64,000 nucleotides of DNA from Mesorhizobium sp. L-8-3 (GTDB taxonomy: Bacteria; Pseudomonadota; Alphaproteobacteria; Rhizobiales; Rhizobiaceae): contig NZ_AP023262.1 in assembly GCF_016756615.1 (NCBI RefSeq), positions 5,085,501 to 5,149,500 of the forward strand, written 5' to 3'. Both the position numbers and the translations under genes were made by a program. Positions 35,681 through 44,131 of the stretch are shown here, piece by piece. Each line of letters opens with the position of its first letter. Position 1 is the stretch's first letter. The notes below the pieces were generated by a model, which worked only from the letters and a program-made list of their open reading frames with translations, made no database searches and was not told where the DNA came from.

Positions 35681-36462
35681 TGGATCGCCCGGTAGCTGTG
35701 CCAGGTTGCGTGGCCGAGTAGCGGAAACACCACGATCAGGCCGAGCAATCCGGTCGCGACGCCGAGCAGGAACAGCACCAGCACGATGGCTCCCCAGGCG
35801 AGCATCACGGGCAGGTTGTTCCAGACCAGCGAGATGCTCGTGCCCATGGCGGTGAAGGCATCCGTCCGTTCGTCGAGCAGCATGGGCACGGCAAAGGTAC
35901 TGATGGCGAAGGAGAAGGCGGCGAAGAGCCCGCCAACGACCGAACCGACGAGCAGCATGCCCCAGCCTTCCGGAGTCGTGAACAGCATGGCCGCGATATG
36001 GTCGAGGCCCGGGAACGGCCTCAGGCCGAAGAACAGGGCGTAGATGATCACGGCGGCGCGCATCCAGGTGAGCATCAGCAGGCAAAGGATCGCGCCGGTG
36101 TACCAGACCTGCGCGCCGGATGCGGCATTGACGAAGATCATGCGGCTCAGCGCGACCGGTGTGCCGGCTTCGATGTCACGGCTTTTCTGGTAGAGCCCGA
36201 TGGCGAGCAGCGGCCCGACCACCATGAAGCCCGCAAGCGCGGGAAACAGGATGTAGTCGATCCCGAGCGCGAAAAGCCCCCATATGATGGCGATCGACAC
36301 GGCAAAGACGGCCAGGCCGTAGAGAAGGCTCGGGCCGGGTTGCGTGGTCAGATCACGCCAGCCGGCACGCAGCCAGTCGAATGCGGCGCGAGCCGGCAGG
36401 TTCCGGCGCCGTCTCTCGCTGAGCGGCGGAAGCGCGGTACCGGTTTGATCGATGGTTCCCAT
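35677..36462 (-). CDS. DUF2189 domain-containing membrane protein
   Basis: The 261-residue protein has about six hydrophobic segments (GLAVFAVSIAIIWGLFALG, LFPALAGFMVVGPLLAIGLY, and later VGGLFAAFSFAISTFAVPML) and the ending PLLGHATWHSYRAI typical of DUF2189 proteins. The function of the family is unknown. ATG 36462 is preceded by GGAGGAAG. It lies in the cbb3 operon between ccoP/small protein and fixI, the place where ccoG or ccoH would normally be, so a link to oxidase assembly or respiration is inferred from context only. Confidence 0.8.
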   Translation of the reverse strand: MGTIDQTGTALPPLSERRRRNLPARAAFDWLRAGWRDLTTQPGPSLLYGLAVFAVSIAIIWGLFALGIDYILFPALAGFMVVGPLLAIGLYQKSRDIEAGTPVALSRMIFVNAASGAQVWYTGAILCLLMLTWMRAAVIIYALFFGLRPFPGLDHIAAMLFTTPEGWGMLLVGSVVGGLFAAFSFAISTFAVPMLLDERTDAFTAMGTSISLVWNNLPVMLAWGAIVLVLFLLGVATGLLGLIVVFPLLGHATWHSYRAIH

Positions 36463-36475
36463 GCCGTACTTCCTC

Positions 36476-36679
36476 CTAGCAGGCCGGCTTGGCCGCCCTG
36501 AAGGCGCCCGGCTCCCCGGCAACCTTCGCATGCGGCACGCAGTCGGGCTGCGAGCCGACCGCGACATAGACCAGATGCACATTCGCCCCGGCCACCAGGG
36601 CAATGCCGACGGCGGCGATCGCCAGGGCGAGCAGCCTCCAGTTGATCCGTGGCGAACCCGTTTCGGCCGGCGCGCTCAT
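36476..36679 (-). CDS. Small single-helix membrane protein of the cbb3 operon
   Basis: The product has 67 residues: a short cytoplasmic start, one membrane helix (RLLALAIAAVGIALVAGAN), then a tail with HLVYVAVGSQPDCVPH and a terminal Cys. Two cysteines outside the membrane suggest a disulphide or metal site. ATG 36679 overlaps the ccoP stop (ATGA), so it is coupled to ccoP. It is not FixH, which is larger. Similar proteins seem to follow ccoP in related Rhizobiales, though this is from memory. Confidence 0.7.
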   Translation of the reverse strand: MSAPAETGSPRINWRLLALAIAAVGIALVAGANVHLVYVAVGSQPDCVPHAKVAGEPGAFRAAKPAC

Positions 36680-37545
36680 TTCGCCGCGCTTCCCAGCGTG
36701 CTCACATAGAGCGCCAGGATCTTGATATCGAGCGGCGAGAGGCGGCTTCCCCAATGGGGCATATGTCCCTGCCGTCCCGAATAGACCGACGTGTAGATGG
36801 ACTGCGTGTCTCCGCCGTAGATCCAGTGGTCGTCGGTGAGATCGGGTGCTCCGACGTCCTGCTTGCCCTTGCCATCGTCGCCGTGGCAGGCGACGCAATT
36901 GGCAATGAAGACCTCCTGCCCGGCCTTGATCTGGTCCGTATCGCCTCCGCCTTGCGACAAGGATTGCACATATGCCACGACATCGCCGATCTGCCGTCTG
37001 TCGAGTACGCCGTCCTTGCCGAAGGCCATCATCTGCGAAACGCGAGTATCGGGATCGGTGGAATTGATACCGACCCGGATCGTTTCCGCGATCGCTTCCG
37101 GGCCACCGCCCCACAGCCATGCCTTGGCTGCCAGGGATGGGAAGCCGGGCCCACCGGTGGCGGCCACGCCATGGCAGACCGCGCAATTGTCGTCGAACAG
37201 CGTGCGTCCGGTCTCGCGCACTTTCTGCATTAGCGCCGGATCGGCTTCGATCTGGGCATAACCCTCCGCCGTGACGCGATCGGTCCACGCGGCGCGCTCA
37301 GCCGCGGCTTCCTCGACCTGCCTGGCCACGACTTCACGCTGGTCGTTTCCGAGCAGCCCCTTCGTATAGGTCGACCACAGTGGCCATGCCGGCATCAATA
37401 TCCAGTAGATCACCGCAAAGAGCGTCCCCGCCGCGAGGAAGAACAGCACGATACGAGGCACCGGTGTGTCCAGTTCCTCGATGCCGTTCCATTCATGTCC
37501 CGTGGTCATGCGGCCAGTGACGGGATCCTGCTTGCCTAGCTCCAC
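36676..37545 (-). CDS. ccoP: Cytochrome c oxidase cbb3-type subunit III (CcoP/FixP)
   Basis: This 289-residue membrane-anchored dihaem cytochrome passes electrons to CcoO and CcoN. An N-terminal region with a helix (PRIVLFFLAAGTLFAVIYW) precedes the family motif YWILMPAWPLWSTYTKGLLG. Two CxxCH haem sites follow: DDNCAVCHG at about residue 118 and ANCVACHGD at about 212, each with a downstream axial Met region. It overlaps ccoQ upstream by 10 bp and the small membrane protein downstream by 4 bp. Confidence 0.95.
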   Translation of the reverse strand: MELGKQDPVTGRMTTGHEWNGIEELDTPVPRIVLFFLAAGTLFAVIYWILMPAWPLWSTYTKGLLGNDQREVVARQVEEAAAERAAWTDRVTAEGYAQIEADPALMQKVRETGRTLFDDNCAVCHGVAATGGPGFPSLAAKAWLWGGGPEAIAETIRVGINSTDPDTRVSQMMAFGKDGVLDRRQIGDVVAYVQSLSQGGGDTDQIKAGQEVFIANCVACHGDDGKGKQDVGAPDLTDDHWIYGGDTQSIYTSVYSGRQGHMPHWGSRLSPLDIKILALYVSTLGSAAK

Positions 37546-37706
37546 GGCTTGTCGTCCTTGTCCAGGATGCTGCGCTTGGCGCGGTCGAAGCGCTTTTTAT
37601 TGGAAGGCCAGAATGCATAGACCAGCACGCCGATCGCCAGGGCGATCAGGTAGAAAAGGCCCCAACTCTTCGCGAAGCCGACGACGGACTCATGATCGAT
37701 TTCCAT
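37536..37706 (-). CDS. ccoQ: Cbb3-type oxidase subunit CcoQ/FixQ
   Basis: The 56-residue single-span subunit has the helix WGLFYLIALAIGVLVYAFWP followed by the basic NKKRFDRAK segment and DKPW close to the end, as in CcoQ. It stabilises the cbb3 complex. ATG 37706 has GGAGGAAT at correct spacing. It lies between ccoO and ccoP in the standard order. Confidence 0.93.
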   Translation of the reverse strand: MEIDHESVVGFAKSWGLFYLIALAIGVLVYAFWPSNKKRFDRAKRSILDKDDKPWS

Positions 37707-37710
37707 GGCG

Positions 37711-38442
37711 TCATTCCTCCACCTTGGCGGCCTGACGCTGCGCGGCATCGGTCAGCCGACCGAGTATCTGGAGATAGGCCACGATCGCATCCATCTCGGT
37801 GACCTGCGCGGCATCGCCATCGAATGCGCGCACCGCGGTGGCTTCACCGTAACGTTCGGTGACCCCGCTGGAGAAATTGCTGTCAGGCGTCGCCTGACCG
37901 TAGGCGTCGTTGGCGGCACTGTCGATCATTTCCTGGGTGTACGGCACGCCGACCGCCCTCTGGGCGGCGAGATGCTCGCCCAGATCGTCGATCTTCAGGG
38001 GATTGCGCGCGAGCCAGCCATATTTCGGCATCACCGATTCCGGCACAACGTCGCGCGGGTTGATGAGGTGGGCGACATGCCAGGCGTCAGAATATTTGCC
38101 GCCGAGGCGGGCAATGTCGGGCCCGGTGCGCTTCGAACCCCACAGCATCGGATGATCATATTTGGATTCCACGGCCAGCGAGTAAGGACCGTAGCGTTCG
38201 ACCTCGTCGCGCAGTGTGCGGATCATCTGCGAATGGCAGGCATAGCAGCCCTCGCGGATGTAGAGGTTGCGGCCGGCGAGTTCGAGCGGCGTATAGACGC
38301 GCATGTCGGGCGCCTGCTCGACGGTCTCATCGATGGTGAAGAGCGGCGCGATCTCGACGAGCCCGCCAATGGCGGACACGCCGACGATGGCCAGCACGAA
38401 GCCGATGGCGCTGCGCTCCAGCTTGCGATGGAATTCGGGCAT
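37711..38442 (-). CDS. ccoO: Cytochrome c oxidase cbb3-type subunit II (CcoO/FixO)
   Basis: The 243-residue monohaem cytochrome has an N-terminal membrane anchor (SAIGFVLAIVGVSAIGGLVE) and one CxxCH site, REGCYACHSQMIR at about residue 68, with the family motifs GPYSLAVESKYDHPMLWGSKRTGPD and MPKYGWL. ATG 38442 is preceded by GGGGAG; a GTG nine bases earlier is possible. It follows ccoN with a short overlap if that GTG is used, and 5 bp separates the frames otherwise. Confidence 0.95.
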   Translation of the reverse strand: MPEFHRKLERSAIGFVLAIVGVSAIGGLVEIAPLFTIDETVEQAPDMRVYTPLELAGRNLYIREGCYACHSQMIRTLRDEVERYGPYSLAVESKYDHPMLWGSKRTGPDIARLGGKYSDAWHVAHLINPRDVVPESVMPKYGWLARNPLKIDDLGEHLAAQRAVGVPYTQEMIDSAANDAYGQATPDSNFSSGVTERYGEATAVRAFDGDAAQVTEMDAIVAYLQILGRLTDAAQRQAAKVEE

Positions 38443-38447
38443 CGCGG

Positions 38448-40112
38448 TCACTCCCCGGCCTGCAATGCGCCGGCGGGCGGCGCGACGGGTTCGTCGGGCT
38501 CGCCCTCGGTTGTCGCGAGATCGCCGCGGGCGCTGCGGATGGTCATCCACACATTGTAGGAGCCCACCAGCGCGCCGAGCAGGAAGAGCAGGCCGCCGAT
38601 GGTCCGCGCAATGTAGTAGGGGTGCATGGCGACAAGCGAGTCGATGAAGGAGAAGGCCAGCGTGCCGCTCTCATTGTAGGTGCGCCACATCAGCCCCTGG
38701 ATGATGCCGGAATTCCACATCGCGAAGACGTAGACGATGGTGCCGGAGAGCGCCAACCAGAAGTGGACTTCGACCAGCTTGGGAGAATACATCGCCTCCC
38801 GCTTCCACATCCACGGCACCAGGGCATAGATCGAGCCGAAGGTGATCATGGCGACCCAGCCAAGCGCGCCAGCGTGGACATGCCCGACCGTCCAGTCGGT
38901 ATAGTGAGACAGGGAATTGACTGCGCGGATCGCCATGAACGAGCCTTCGAAGGTCGACAGGCCATAGAAGACCGCGGCCACCATCATGAAGCGCAGCGTG
39001 GCGTCGTCGCGCACCTTGTGCCAGGCGCCGTTGAGCGTGGCGAGCGCGTTGCCCGCCGACGCCCAGGACGGAACGAGCAGTACGACCGAGAACGTCATGC
39101 CGAGCGTCTGCACCCATTGTGGCAAGGCCGTGTAGTGCAGATGGTGCGAGCCGGCCCACATATACATGAAGGTGATGCCCCAGAAGCTGATGATGGAGAG
39201 CCGGTAGGAGAAGATCGGCCGGCCGGCGCGCTTCGGCAGGTAGTAATACAACATGCCGAGAAAGCCGGCGGTGAGGAAGAAGGCCACGGCATTGTGGCCG
39301 TACCACCACTGCGTCATCGCATCCTGCACGCCGGAGAAGAGCGAATAGCTCTTGGCATGGCTGAACGACACCGGCACGGCGAGATTGTTGACGATGTGCA
39401 GCACCGCCACCACCAGGATGAAGGCCATGTAGTACCAGTTGGCGACGTAGATGTGCGGTTCCTTCCGGCGCGCAAGCGTGCGTATGTAGATCAGGAAATA
39501 GACGACCCAGACGACCACCAACCAGATATCGGCATACCACTCCGGCTCGGCATATTCCTTGGATTGGGTGAGGCCCATCAGGTAGCCACTTGCGGCCAGG
39601 ATGCAGAACAGGTTGTAGCCGAGCAGGACGAACCAGGGGCTGAGCTGGTCGGGCAGCCTTGCGCGCGAGGTGCGCTGCAGGACGTGGAAGGATGTCGCGA
39701 TCAGGGCGTTGCCGCCGAAGCCGAAGATGACGCCACTCGTATGGACGGGCCGCAGGCGGCCGAAGCTCGCCCAGGCGGCGTCGATGGTCATGTCGGGCCA
39801 TGCCAGCAGCGCGGCCACCCATACGCCGACGGCCATCCCGATCACGGCCCATATCATGGCCAGCACGATGCCGACTTTCGTCGGGTCGTCGTAGTAGCGC
39901 GACAGCCGTGTCGCGTCCGGCTCCGCAGCATAGTAGGCGGCCAGCACGACGAAAGCGACGATGCCGGCGAAGGCGAGCACGACGAAGCCGTGCGCTCCCA
40001 GCGGATCGTTGCGCCCGGCCGCGGCCATGGCCAGGCCGCCTAGTCCGAGAAGGGCGAGAACGACCAGCGCAAGCTGCCGTTCGCCGATCGTGAGCCGTGA
40101 GGCCATGGACAT
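38448..40112 (-). CDS. ccoN: Cytochrome c oxidase cbb3-type catalytic subunit I (CcoN/FixN)
   Basis: The catalytic haem-copper subunit (554 residues, about twelve helices) carries the conserved histidines for haem b and the haem b3-CuB centre: RPVHTSGVIFGFGGN, WWYGHNAVAFFLTAGFLG, MWAGSHHLHYTALP (CuB HH), and HYTDWTVGHVHAGALGW. It reduces oxygen at low oxygen tension while pumping protons. ATG 40112 is preceded by GGAGGGG. It starts 14 bp after nsrR on the same strand, so expression is likely linked to that regulator. Confidence 0.96.
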   Translation of the reverse strand: MSMASRLTIGERQLALVVLALLGLGGLAMAAAGRNDPLGAHGFVVLAFAGIVAFVVLAAYYAAEPDATRLSRYYDDPTKVGIVLAMIWAVIGMAVGVWVAALLAWPDMTIDAAWASFGRLRPVHTSGVIFGFGGNALIATSFHVLQRTSRARLPDQLSPWFVLLGYNLFCILAASGYLMGLTQSKEYAEPEWYADIWLVVVWVVYFLIYIRTLARRKEPHIYVANWYYMAFILVVAVLHIVNNLAVPVSFSHAKSYSLFSGVQDAMTQWWYGHNAVAFFLTAGFLGMLYYYLPKRAGRPIFSYRLSIISFWGITFMYMWAGSHHLHYTALPQWVQTLGMTFSVVLLVPSWASAGNALATLNGAWHKVRDDATLRFMMVAAVFYGLSTFEGSFMAIRAVNSLSHYTDWTVGHVHAGALGWVAMITFGSIYALVPWMWKREAMYSPKLVEVHFWLALSGTIVYVFAMWNSGIIQGLMWRTYNESGTLAFSFIDSLVAMHPYYIARTIGGLLFLLGALVGSYNVWMTIRSARGDLATTEGEPDEPVAPPAGALQAGE

Positions 40113-40126
40113 CCCTTCCCCTCCTC

Positions 40127-40567
40127 TCAAGCCGCGTGCGTGTCGATGCCGAGAAGTGTTTCCAGCGCCGTCCTGTTTCGGACGACGTCGGCAAGCGTGT
40201 ATCTGTCGAGAACCGCGAGATAGGCGGACAGCGCCTCGCCGAACATGCCCTTGAGCCGGCAGGCCGGAGAGATGGCGCAGCAGCCTCCGTCCCCCTGAAG
40301 GCACTCGACGAGGGCAAACTCCTCCTCGGTGGCCCGCACCAGCGCACCGATGCTGATCTCTGCCGGGAGCTTGGCGATCCGGATGCCGCCAGCCCTGCCG
40401 CGGACCGTGGCGATCAGTCCGAGCTTGCGAAGCTTGAGCGCGACCTTGCGCAGGTGGTTGCGCGACAGTTGATAGGCCTCGGCGACGTCGCCGACCGTGG
40501 AGACGCGGCCAGGGCGCATGGCCAGATAGATCAGCATCCGAAGCGCATAGTCGGTGTGGAAGGTCAT
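40127..40567 (-). CDS. nsrR: Rrf2-family regulator, NsrR-like
   Basis: The 146-residue winged-helix regulator has the NsrR opening TFHTDYALRMLIYLA, recognition region YQLSRNHLRKVALKLRKLG, wing GRAGGI, and the cysteine cluster CLQGDGGCCAISPACRLK that in NsrR holds a nitric-oxide-sensitive iron-sulphur cluster. NsrR normally represses NO-stress genes. It is the first gene of the cbb3 run, 14 bp before ccoN, so it may co-control respiration. A palindrome about 300 bp upstream is a candidate operator. Confidence 0.88.
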   Translation of the reverse strand: MTFHTDYALRMLIYLAMRPGRVSTVGDVAEAYQLSRNHLRKVALKLRKLGLIATVRGRAGGIRIAKLPAEISIGALVRATEEEFALVECLQGDGGCCAISPACRLKGMFGEALSAYLAVLDRYTLADVVRNRTALETLLGIDTHAA

Positions 40568-41036
40568 CCGCACGGCATGCTCTCCCCTCGATAAGCCGCC
40601 GAAGACGAAGCCGTCCGGACAACGCCGCTGAAATGAGAGCCGGACGGCCCAGTGAGCACACGAGACGGGAGCCATGCCGAATGGACGGCACAGAGGAACA
40701 CGTTCAGCCTGCGGCCGCCAGCCAAAGTCCATGTTGCCTCTCCAAACAACCTGGATTGCGGTTCCCGACGACTGCCCGCCTTGCCGGCGCGCAACGGATT
40801 CGATGGAGATTGTGTCATCACGTCTTGCAGCTGTCGATGGCGATCCCGCGCGCGAATTTAAATGGTATTCTATTTACCACTTTTGGCGCGCCGACGGACT
40901 TTGGCCAGCGCGCAAAAGGTCGCATGCATCGACCCGGCGCGGGCGGCTCGACGTCTCAGGCCGACCCGGACGCACCGGCGGCGAATGGACTATGAGAGGT
41001 CAATCTGATCCGCTGGCAGCGCCATCTTCCAGCGCC
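40568..41036. other. Intergenic region upstream of nsrR-cco
   Basis: About 470 bp with no convincing gene. It is GC-rich apart from an AT-rich island around 40855-40885 that holds a palindrome and probably the operon promoter. No FNR/FixK box (TTGAT-N4-ATCAA) was seen. Confidence 0.5.
40863..40879. promoter_or_regulatory. Candidate Rrf2-type operator upstream of nsrR-cco
   Basis: TGGTA-TTCTATT-TACCA is a perfect 5-bp-arm dyad within an AT-rich island in an otherwise GC-rich gap. Its spacing and AT core resemble Rrf2-family (NsrR-type) sites. It lies 296 bp before the nsrR start, so a long leader is implied. Confidence 0.4.
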
Positions 41037-41585
41037 TCAGGTCTCCGTGCCGAGGTCCTCGAAACGGCAGAAATAGGTGGTTCTGTCGGTCGTGTCGCCA
41101 TCGAGCGGAATGCCGCGCAGGATGACCGTCACGATCTCGCCGCCCGGTTTCGCGATGACGGTGCCTTTGATCACGACATCCTCATGATCGTCCGGCGTGA
41201 GCTCGAACGGCGTCTCGCCGTCGCGCGTCTCGCCCAGCCTGACATCGCCGAAATCATAGTCGCCCTCGGCCGCATAGGTCGGTTCCATGCGCGTCGGCGA
41301 CAAAAGCAGGAAGAAGGACCCCGCTGCCGGATCGTTCTGGGGGATGGTGCCCCACAGCGACATCTCCGCCTTTTCGCGGGTCGGCTGGACACGGGCGACA
41401 AGGTCGCGGCAATCCTGATCCGATTTCGGCCCGCCGGGCTCCGGATACCAGAGATAGGTGCCGACGGGCGAATTGCTCCCGGGCTGCTGGGCAACAGCGG
41501 AGCCGGGCAGGATAAGGGTTGCAAGCAGCATCGCGGCCAGGCGCCGCGAAGGGCCGCCCTGCCCTGATCTTTCTCCTTGCCTCAC
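41037..41585 (-). CDS. Secreted hypothetical protein
   Basis: The 182-residue precursor has a signal peptide (RLAAMLLATLILPGSAVAQQ) and a mature domain of mostly beta character (SPVGTYLWYPEPGG, GTIPQNDPAAGSFFLLLSP, then DGDTTDRTTYFCRF near the end). Two cysteines may pair. I do not recognise the family. GTG 41585 has GGAGG about 8 bases upstream. It is 22 bp downstream of the DMT transporter on the same strand, so the two may be cotranscribed. Confidence 0.7.
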   Translation of the reverse strand: MRQGERSGQGGPSRRLAAMLLATLILPGSAVAQQPGSNSPVGTYLWYPEPGGPKSDQDCRDLVARVQPTREKAEMSLWGTIPQNDPAAGSFFLLLSPTRMEPTYAAEGDYDFGDVRLGETRDGETPFELTPDDHEDVVIKGTVIAKPGGEIVTVILRGIPLDGDTTDRTTYFCRFEDLGTET

Positions 41586-41607
41586 CGGCGGCCTCCTTCC
41601 CTCGGCG

Positions 41608-42534
41608 TCAACGGCCGTCGCGCGGCACCGCCTCGACGGGCACGGTCTTGTCGACGACCTTCTGCCGGTGGAAGATGAACAGGCCGGCGAAGACGATGAC
41701 GCCCGACCCGATCAGGATCTGGGTATCTGGCACATCGCCGAAGAAGATCAGCCCGAACACGGCTGCCCATAGCAGCAGGCTGTATTGCAGCGGCGCGAGC
41801 GTCGAGGCCGGCGCGAGCTTCAGGGCACGCGTGATCATGAGATGCGCGGCGCAGGAAACGATGCCGAGCAGCAGCATCGCGAAGAGGTCGAGCGCCGTCG
41901 GCGTCCGCCAACTGCCGATGGTGAAGGCCAGTCCCGCCACAAGGGCGCCCAGCGTCTGCCAGGTGACCAGCGTCGTGTCGCTGGTCGCTCTCAGCACGCG
42001 GTTCATGACGAGGCTCAAGGCGAAGCAGAGACTGCCCACGAGGGCGAACAAGGAGGCGAGTGACAGCGACGCCGAGGACGGCCGCAGCGCGATCACCACG
42101 CCGCCGAATCCGGCCAGGATCGCCACCCAGCGGCGCCACCCGACCTTCTCGCCGAGGAACAGATGCGATATCGCCGCCACATAGATGGGGCCGGCCATGT
42201 AGAAGGTCATGACGTCGGCGAGCGGCAGATAGGCGACGGCCGTGTAGAACAATCCGGTGTCCGCCGTCGCGGCGACGACGCGCAGCAGTTGCAGGCCTGG
42301 ACGTTCGACTTTGAACAGGGCGCTTCCGCTCTGCCGCGCGATCATCGGACAGAGCACGATGAAGGCGCCGATCGAACGGATCAGCAGCACCTGGCCGACC
42401 GAAAAGCTGGCGACCAGCCATTTGCCCATGGCGTCGTTCAGCGCGAACAGGAAGTCGCCCAAAAGCATCAGCAGGATGCCGGCGAGAACGACGTTTGAGC
42501 CGGCACGGAAGAACGGGGTACGCGCAATCATCAT
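41608..42534 (-). CDS. DMT-superfamily (EamA) transporter
   Basis: The protein has about 308 residues with ten hydrophobic segments in two EamA repeats (GILLMLLGDFLFALNDAMGK, ADVMTFYMAGPIYVAAISHL, and second-half HLMITRALKLAPASTLAPLQ). It is likely a metabolite or amino-acid exporter; the substrate is unknown. The start is uncertain: ATG 42534 begins at the family start but has no clear ribosome site, and ATG 42591 would add 19 residues. Confidence 0.85.
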   Translation of the reverse strand: MMIARTPFFRAGSNVVLAGILLMLLGDFLFALNDAMGKWLVASFSVGQVLLIRSIGAFIVLCPMIARQSGSALFKVERPGLQLLRVVAATADTGLFYTAVAYLPLADVMTFYMAGPIYVAAISHLFLGEKVGWRRWVAILAGFGGVVIALRPSSASLSLASLFALVGSLCFALSLVMNRVLRATSDTTLVTWQTLGALVAGLAFTIGSWRTPTALDLFAMLLLGIVSCAAHLMITRALKLAPASTLAPLQYSLLLWAAVFGLIFFGDVPDTQILIGSGVIVFAGLFIFHRQKVVDKTVPVEAVPRDGR

Positions 42535-42770
42535 GTCGGGCCGGCGCTGTGTGAAAGACGGAGCGGCTTCGCCGCCGCGCCGCTTTGCCATCCCAGATAC
42601 GCCGGGCCAAATCAAGGCATCTTTTTGCGATACTCGGCACGCCGCAGACCGGCGCGACGCGCGGCCAGACCGAGCCGCGATCGTCCGTGGAAACGCCGGC
42701 TCAGTCTCGAAGGGGCAGGCCTCGCTGCGGGGTTTGCCCGGCGGCGTGACCGTCGCCGGGCGATCGCGGG

Positions 42771-43193
42771 TCAGTGATGGTGCGCCGAAACGCTCTTCAT
42801 GCATTCCGACAGCAGATCGCTGGGCGCCGCGCGGCTCAAGTCGCCCATGCTGAGCATGCCGACCATCCGCATGCTCTTGTTGATGACGGGCAGTCTGCGG
42901 ATCTTGAGTTCTTCCATATGCCGGACGGCCTTGGCGAGATCGTCGTCCTCACGGCAGCAATGTATGCCCGAGGTCATGACGTCGCGCGCCGTGGCTTTCC
43001 GACCGTCGAAGTCTTCCTCCGCCAGCCCGTTGCAGACGATGTCCCGGTCGGTGACCATACCGATCAGCCGGTCGTCTTCTCCGATGGGGATTGAGCCGAT
43101 ATCCTGATCCCGCATCAGCTTTGCGAGCTCGGCGACCGGCGTTTCGGGGCTGACCCATTCGACGCCCCGATGCATTGCGTCCTTGACTTTCAT
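42771..43193 (-). CDS. CBS-domain protein
   Basis: The 140-residue protein is made of two CBS motifs: VKDAMHRGVEWVSPETPVAE, then IGSIPIGEDDRLIGMVTDRD, and the second RDVMTSGIHCCREDDDL with RRLPVINKSMRMVGMLSMGD. Stand-alone CBS pairs bind adenosyl ligands and act as energy sensors. A histidine-rich end is present. ATG 43193 is preceded by GGAGAG. No operon partner is evident; it lies between the DMT gene and the phosphatase. Confidence 0.88.
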   Translation of the reverse strand: MKVKDAMHRGVEWVSPETPVAELAKLMRDQDIGSIPIGEDDRLIGMVTDRDIVCNGLAEEDFDGRKATARDVMTSGIHCCREDDDLAKAVRHMEELKIRRLPVINKSMRMVGMLSMGDLSRAAPSDLLSECMKSVSAHHH

Positions 43194-43439
43194 GGCGGCT
43201 CTCCGTTGCAGGAGTTGATGTGCTGGATGCACTGCTTTCCGCCCTCTCCGTGCCAATCCTAACGCGGAGCGGCGGCGACGGCCAATGACAATTGGTTTCG
43301 GAAACCGTATTCCTCTTTCCCGACTGGCAGGGTGAATACGGGTGTCACAATAGCGTTAGAAAATCAGAGTGTTACCGCACCGCCGGTGTCTAACATCTCG
43401 TATTCACTCGAGCGGGGAGCGGATGCCGCAACCGCAACG

Positions 43440-43955
43440 CTAGCTGATCGGCAGCGCGAAGGGAGTTCCCTCGAAAGCCTCCGCTCCGCGGCCGATTGCG
43501 GCAATCGCAGCGACCATTCGGCCGTCGCGCCTCAGCAGATCGTCCGCCAGGTCGACCAGCAACAGATTGGGCGTCGCCGAAGGCGACAGCGCTCGCAGCG
43601 TGCGGGCGAGCTCGTGCTCGTCGCGCCCGGGCGCCAGCGCCGCGGCAACGATGTAGGCCGCGGCCGTCGAGCGGCTGATCCCGGCGAAGCAGTTGATCAC
43701 CAGCGGCGCATCGCGATCCCAGCGCCGCGCGAAATCGAGCAGCGCCTCGACATGGGCGCGGCCGGGCGGTGTCAGGCCGTCCTCCGCCGCGACGATATCG
43801 TTCATGGTCAGCCACAGGTGGTTTTCGGCGGCGATCGAGGCCGGCCGCCCGAATTCTGTTCCTGCAGTAAGAAGCGAGACCAGATGCCGTGCACCTGAAA
43901 ACGTCACGGTCCCCTCGACCCTCGTCATGGGACAGACGTGGATGGTGGCCGGCAT
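43440..43955 (-). CDS. Tyrosine-phosphatase-family protein
   Basis: The protein has about 171 residues. The active-site loop is INCFAGISRST, a Cx5R(S/T) signature with Asn in place of the usual His before the catalytic Cys. A general-acid Asp may be in LTMNDI. The family in Rhizobiales is annotated as tyrosine or dual-specificity protein phosphatase; the substrate is unknown. ATG 43955 has AAGGAG at proper spacing; an upstream ATG at 43961 is too close to it. It is divergent from mazG. Confidence 0.78.
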   Translation of the reverse strand: MPATIHVCPMTRVEGTVTFSGARHLVSLLTAGTEFGRPASIAAENHLWLTMNDIVAAEDGLTPPGRAHVEALLDFARRWDRDAPLVINCFAGISRSTAAAYIVAAALAPGRDEHELARTLRALSPSATPNLLLVDLADDLLRRDGRMVAAIAAIGRGAEAFEGTPFALPIS

Positions 43956-44131
43956 TGCCATTGCTCCTTGTCCGGCGCGCCCATCGAACACGAAAGGGGC
44001 ACCGATACGATGAACGGCCGCATCGTCGTCGCCGAAAACCGATTCCGATTCGCGGGCCGATACGGTAGAGGCCATTGATATGGCCCTTCATCGGCCGCAC
44101 GGGAAGCAGGAACGAGAGGTAAACCGGGATC

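Noticed and set aside
38622-40043. 473-codon plus-strand frame opposite ccoN
   Set aside because: It is the antisense shadow of the ccoN gene, with charged, low-complexity product.
40564-40995. Possible short genes upstream of nsrR on either strand
   Set aside because: Frames are interrupted by the AT-rich regulatory island and have no recognisable product.
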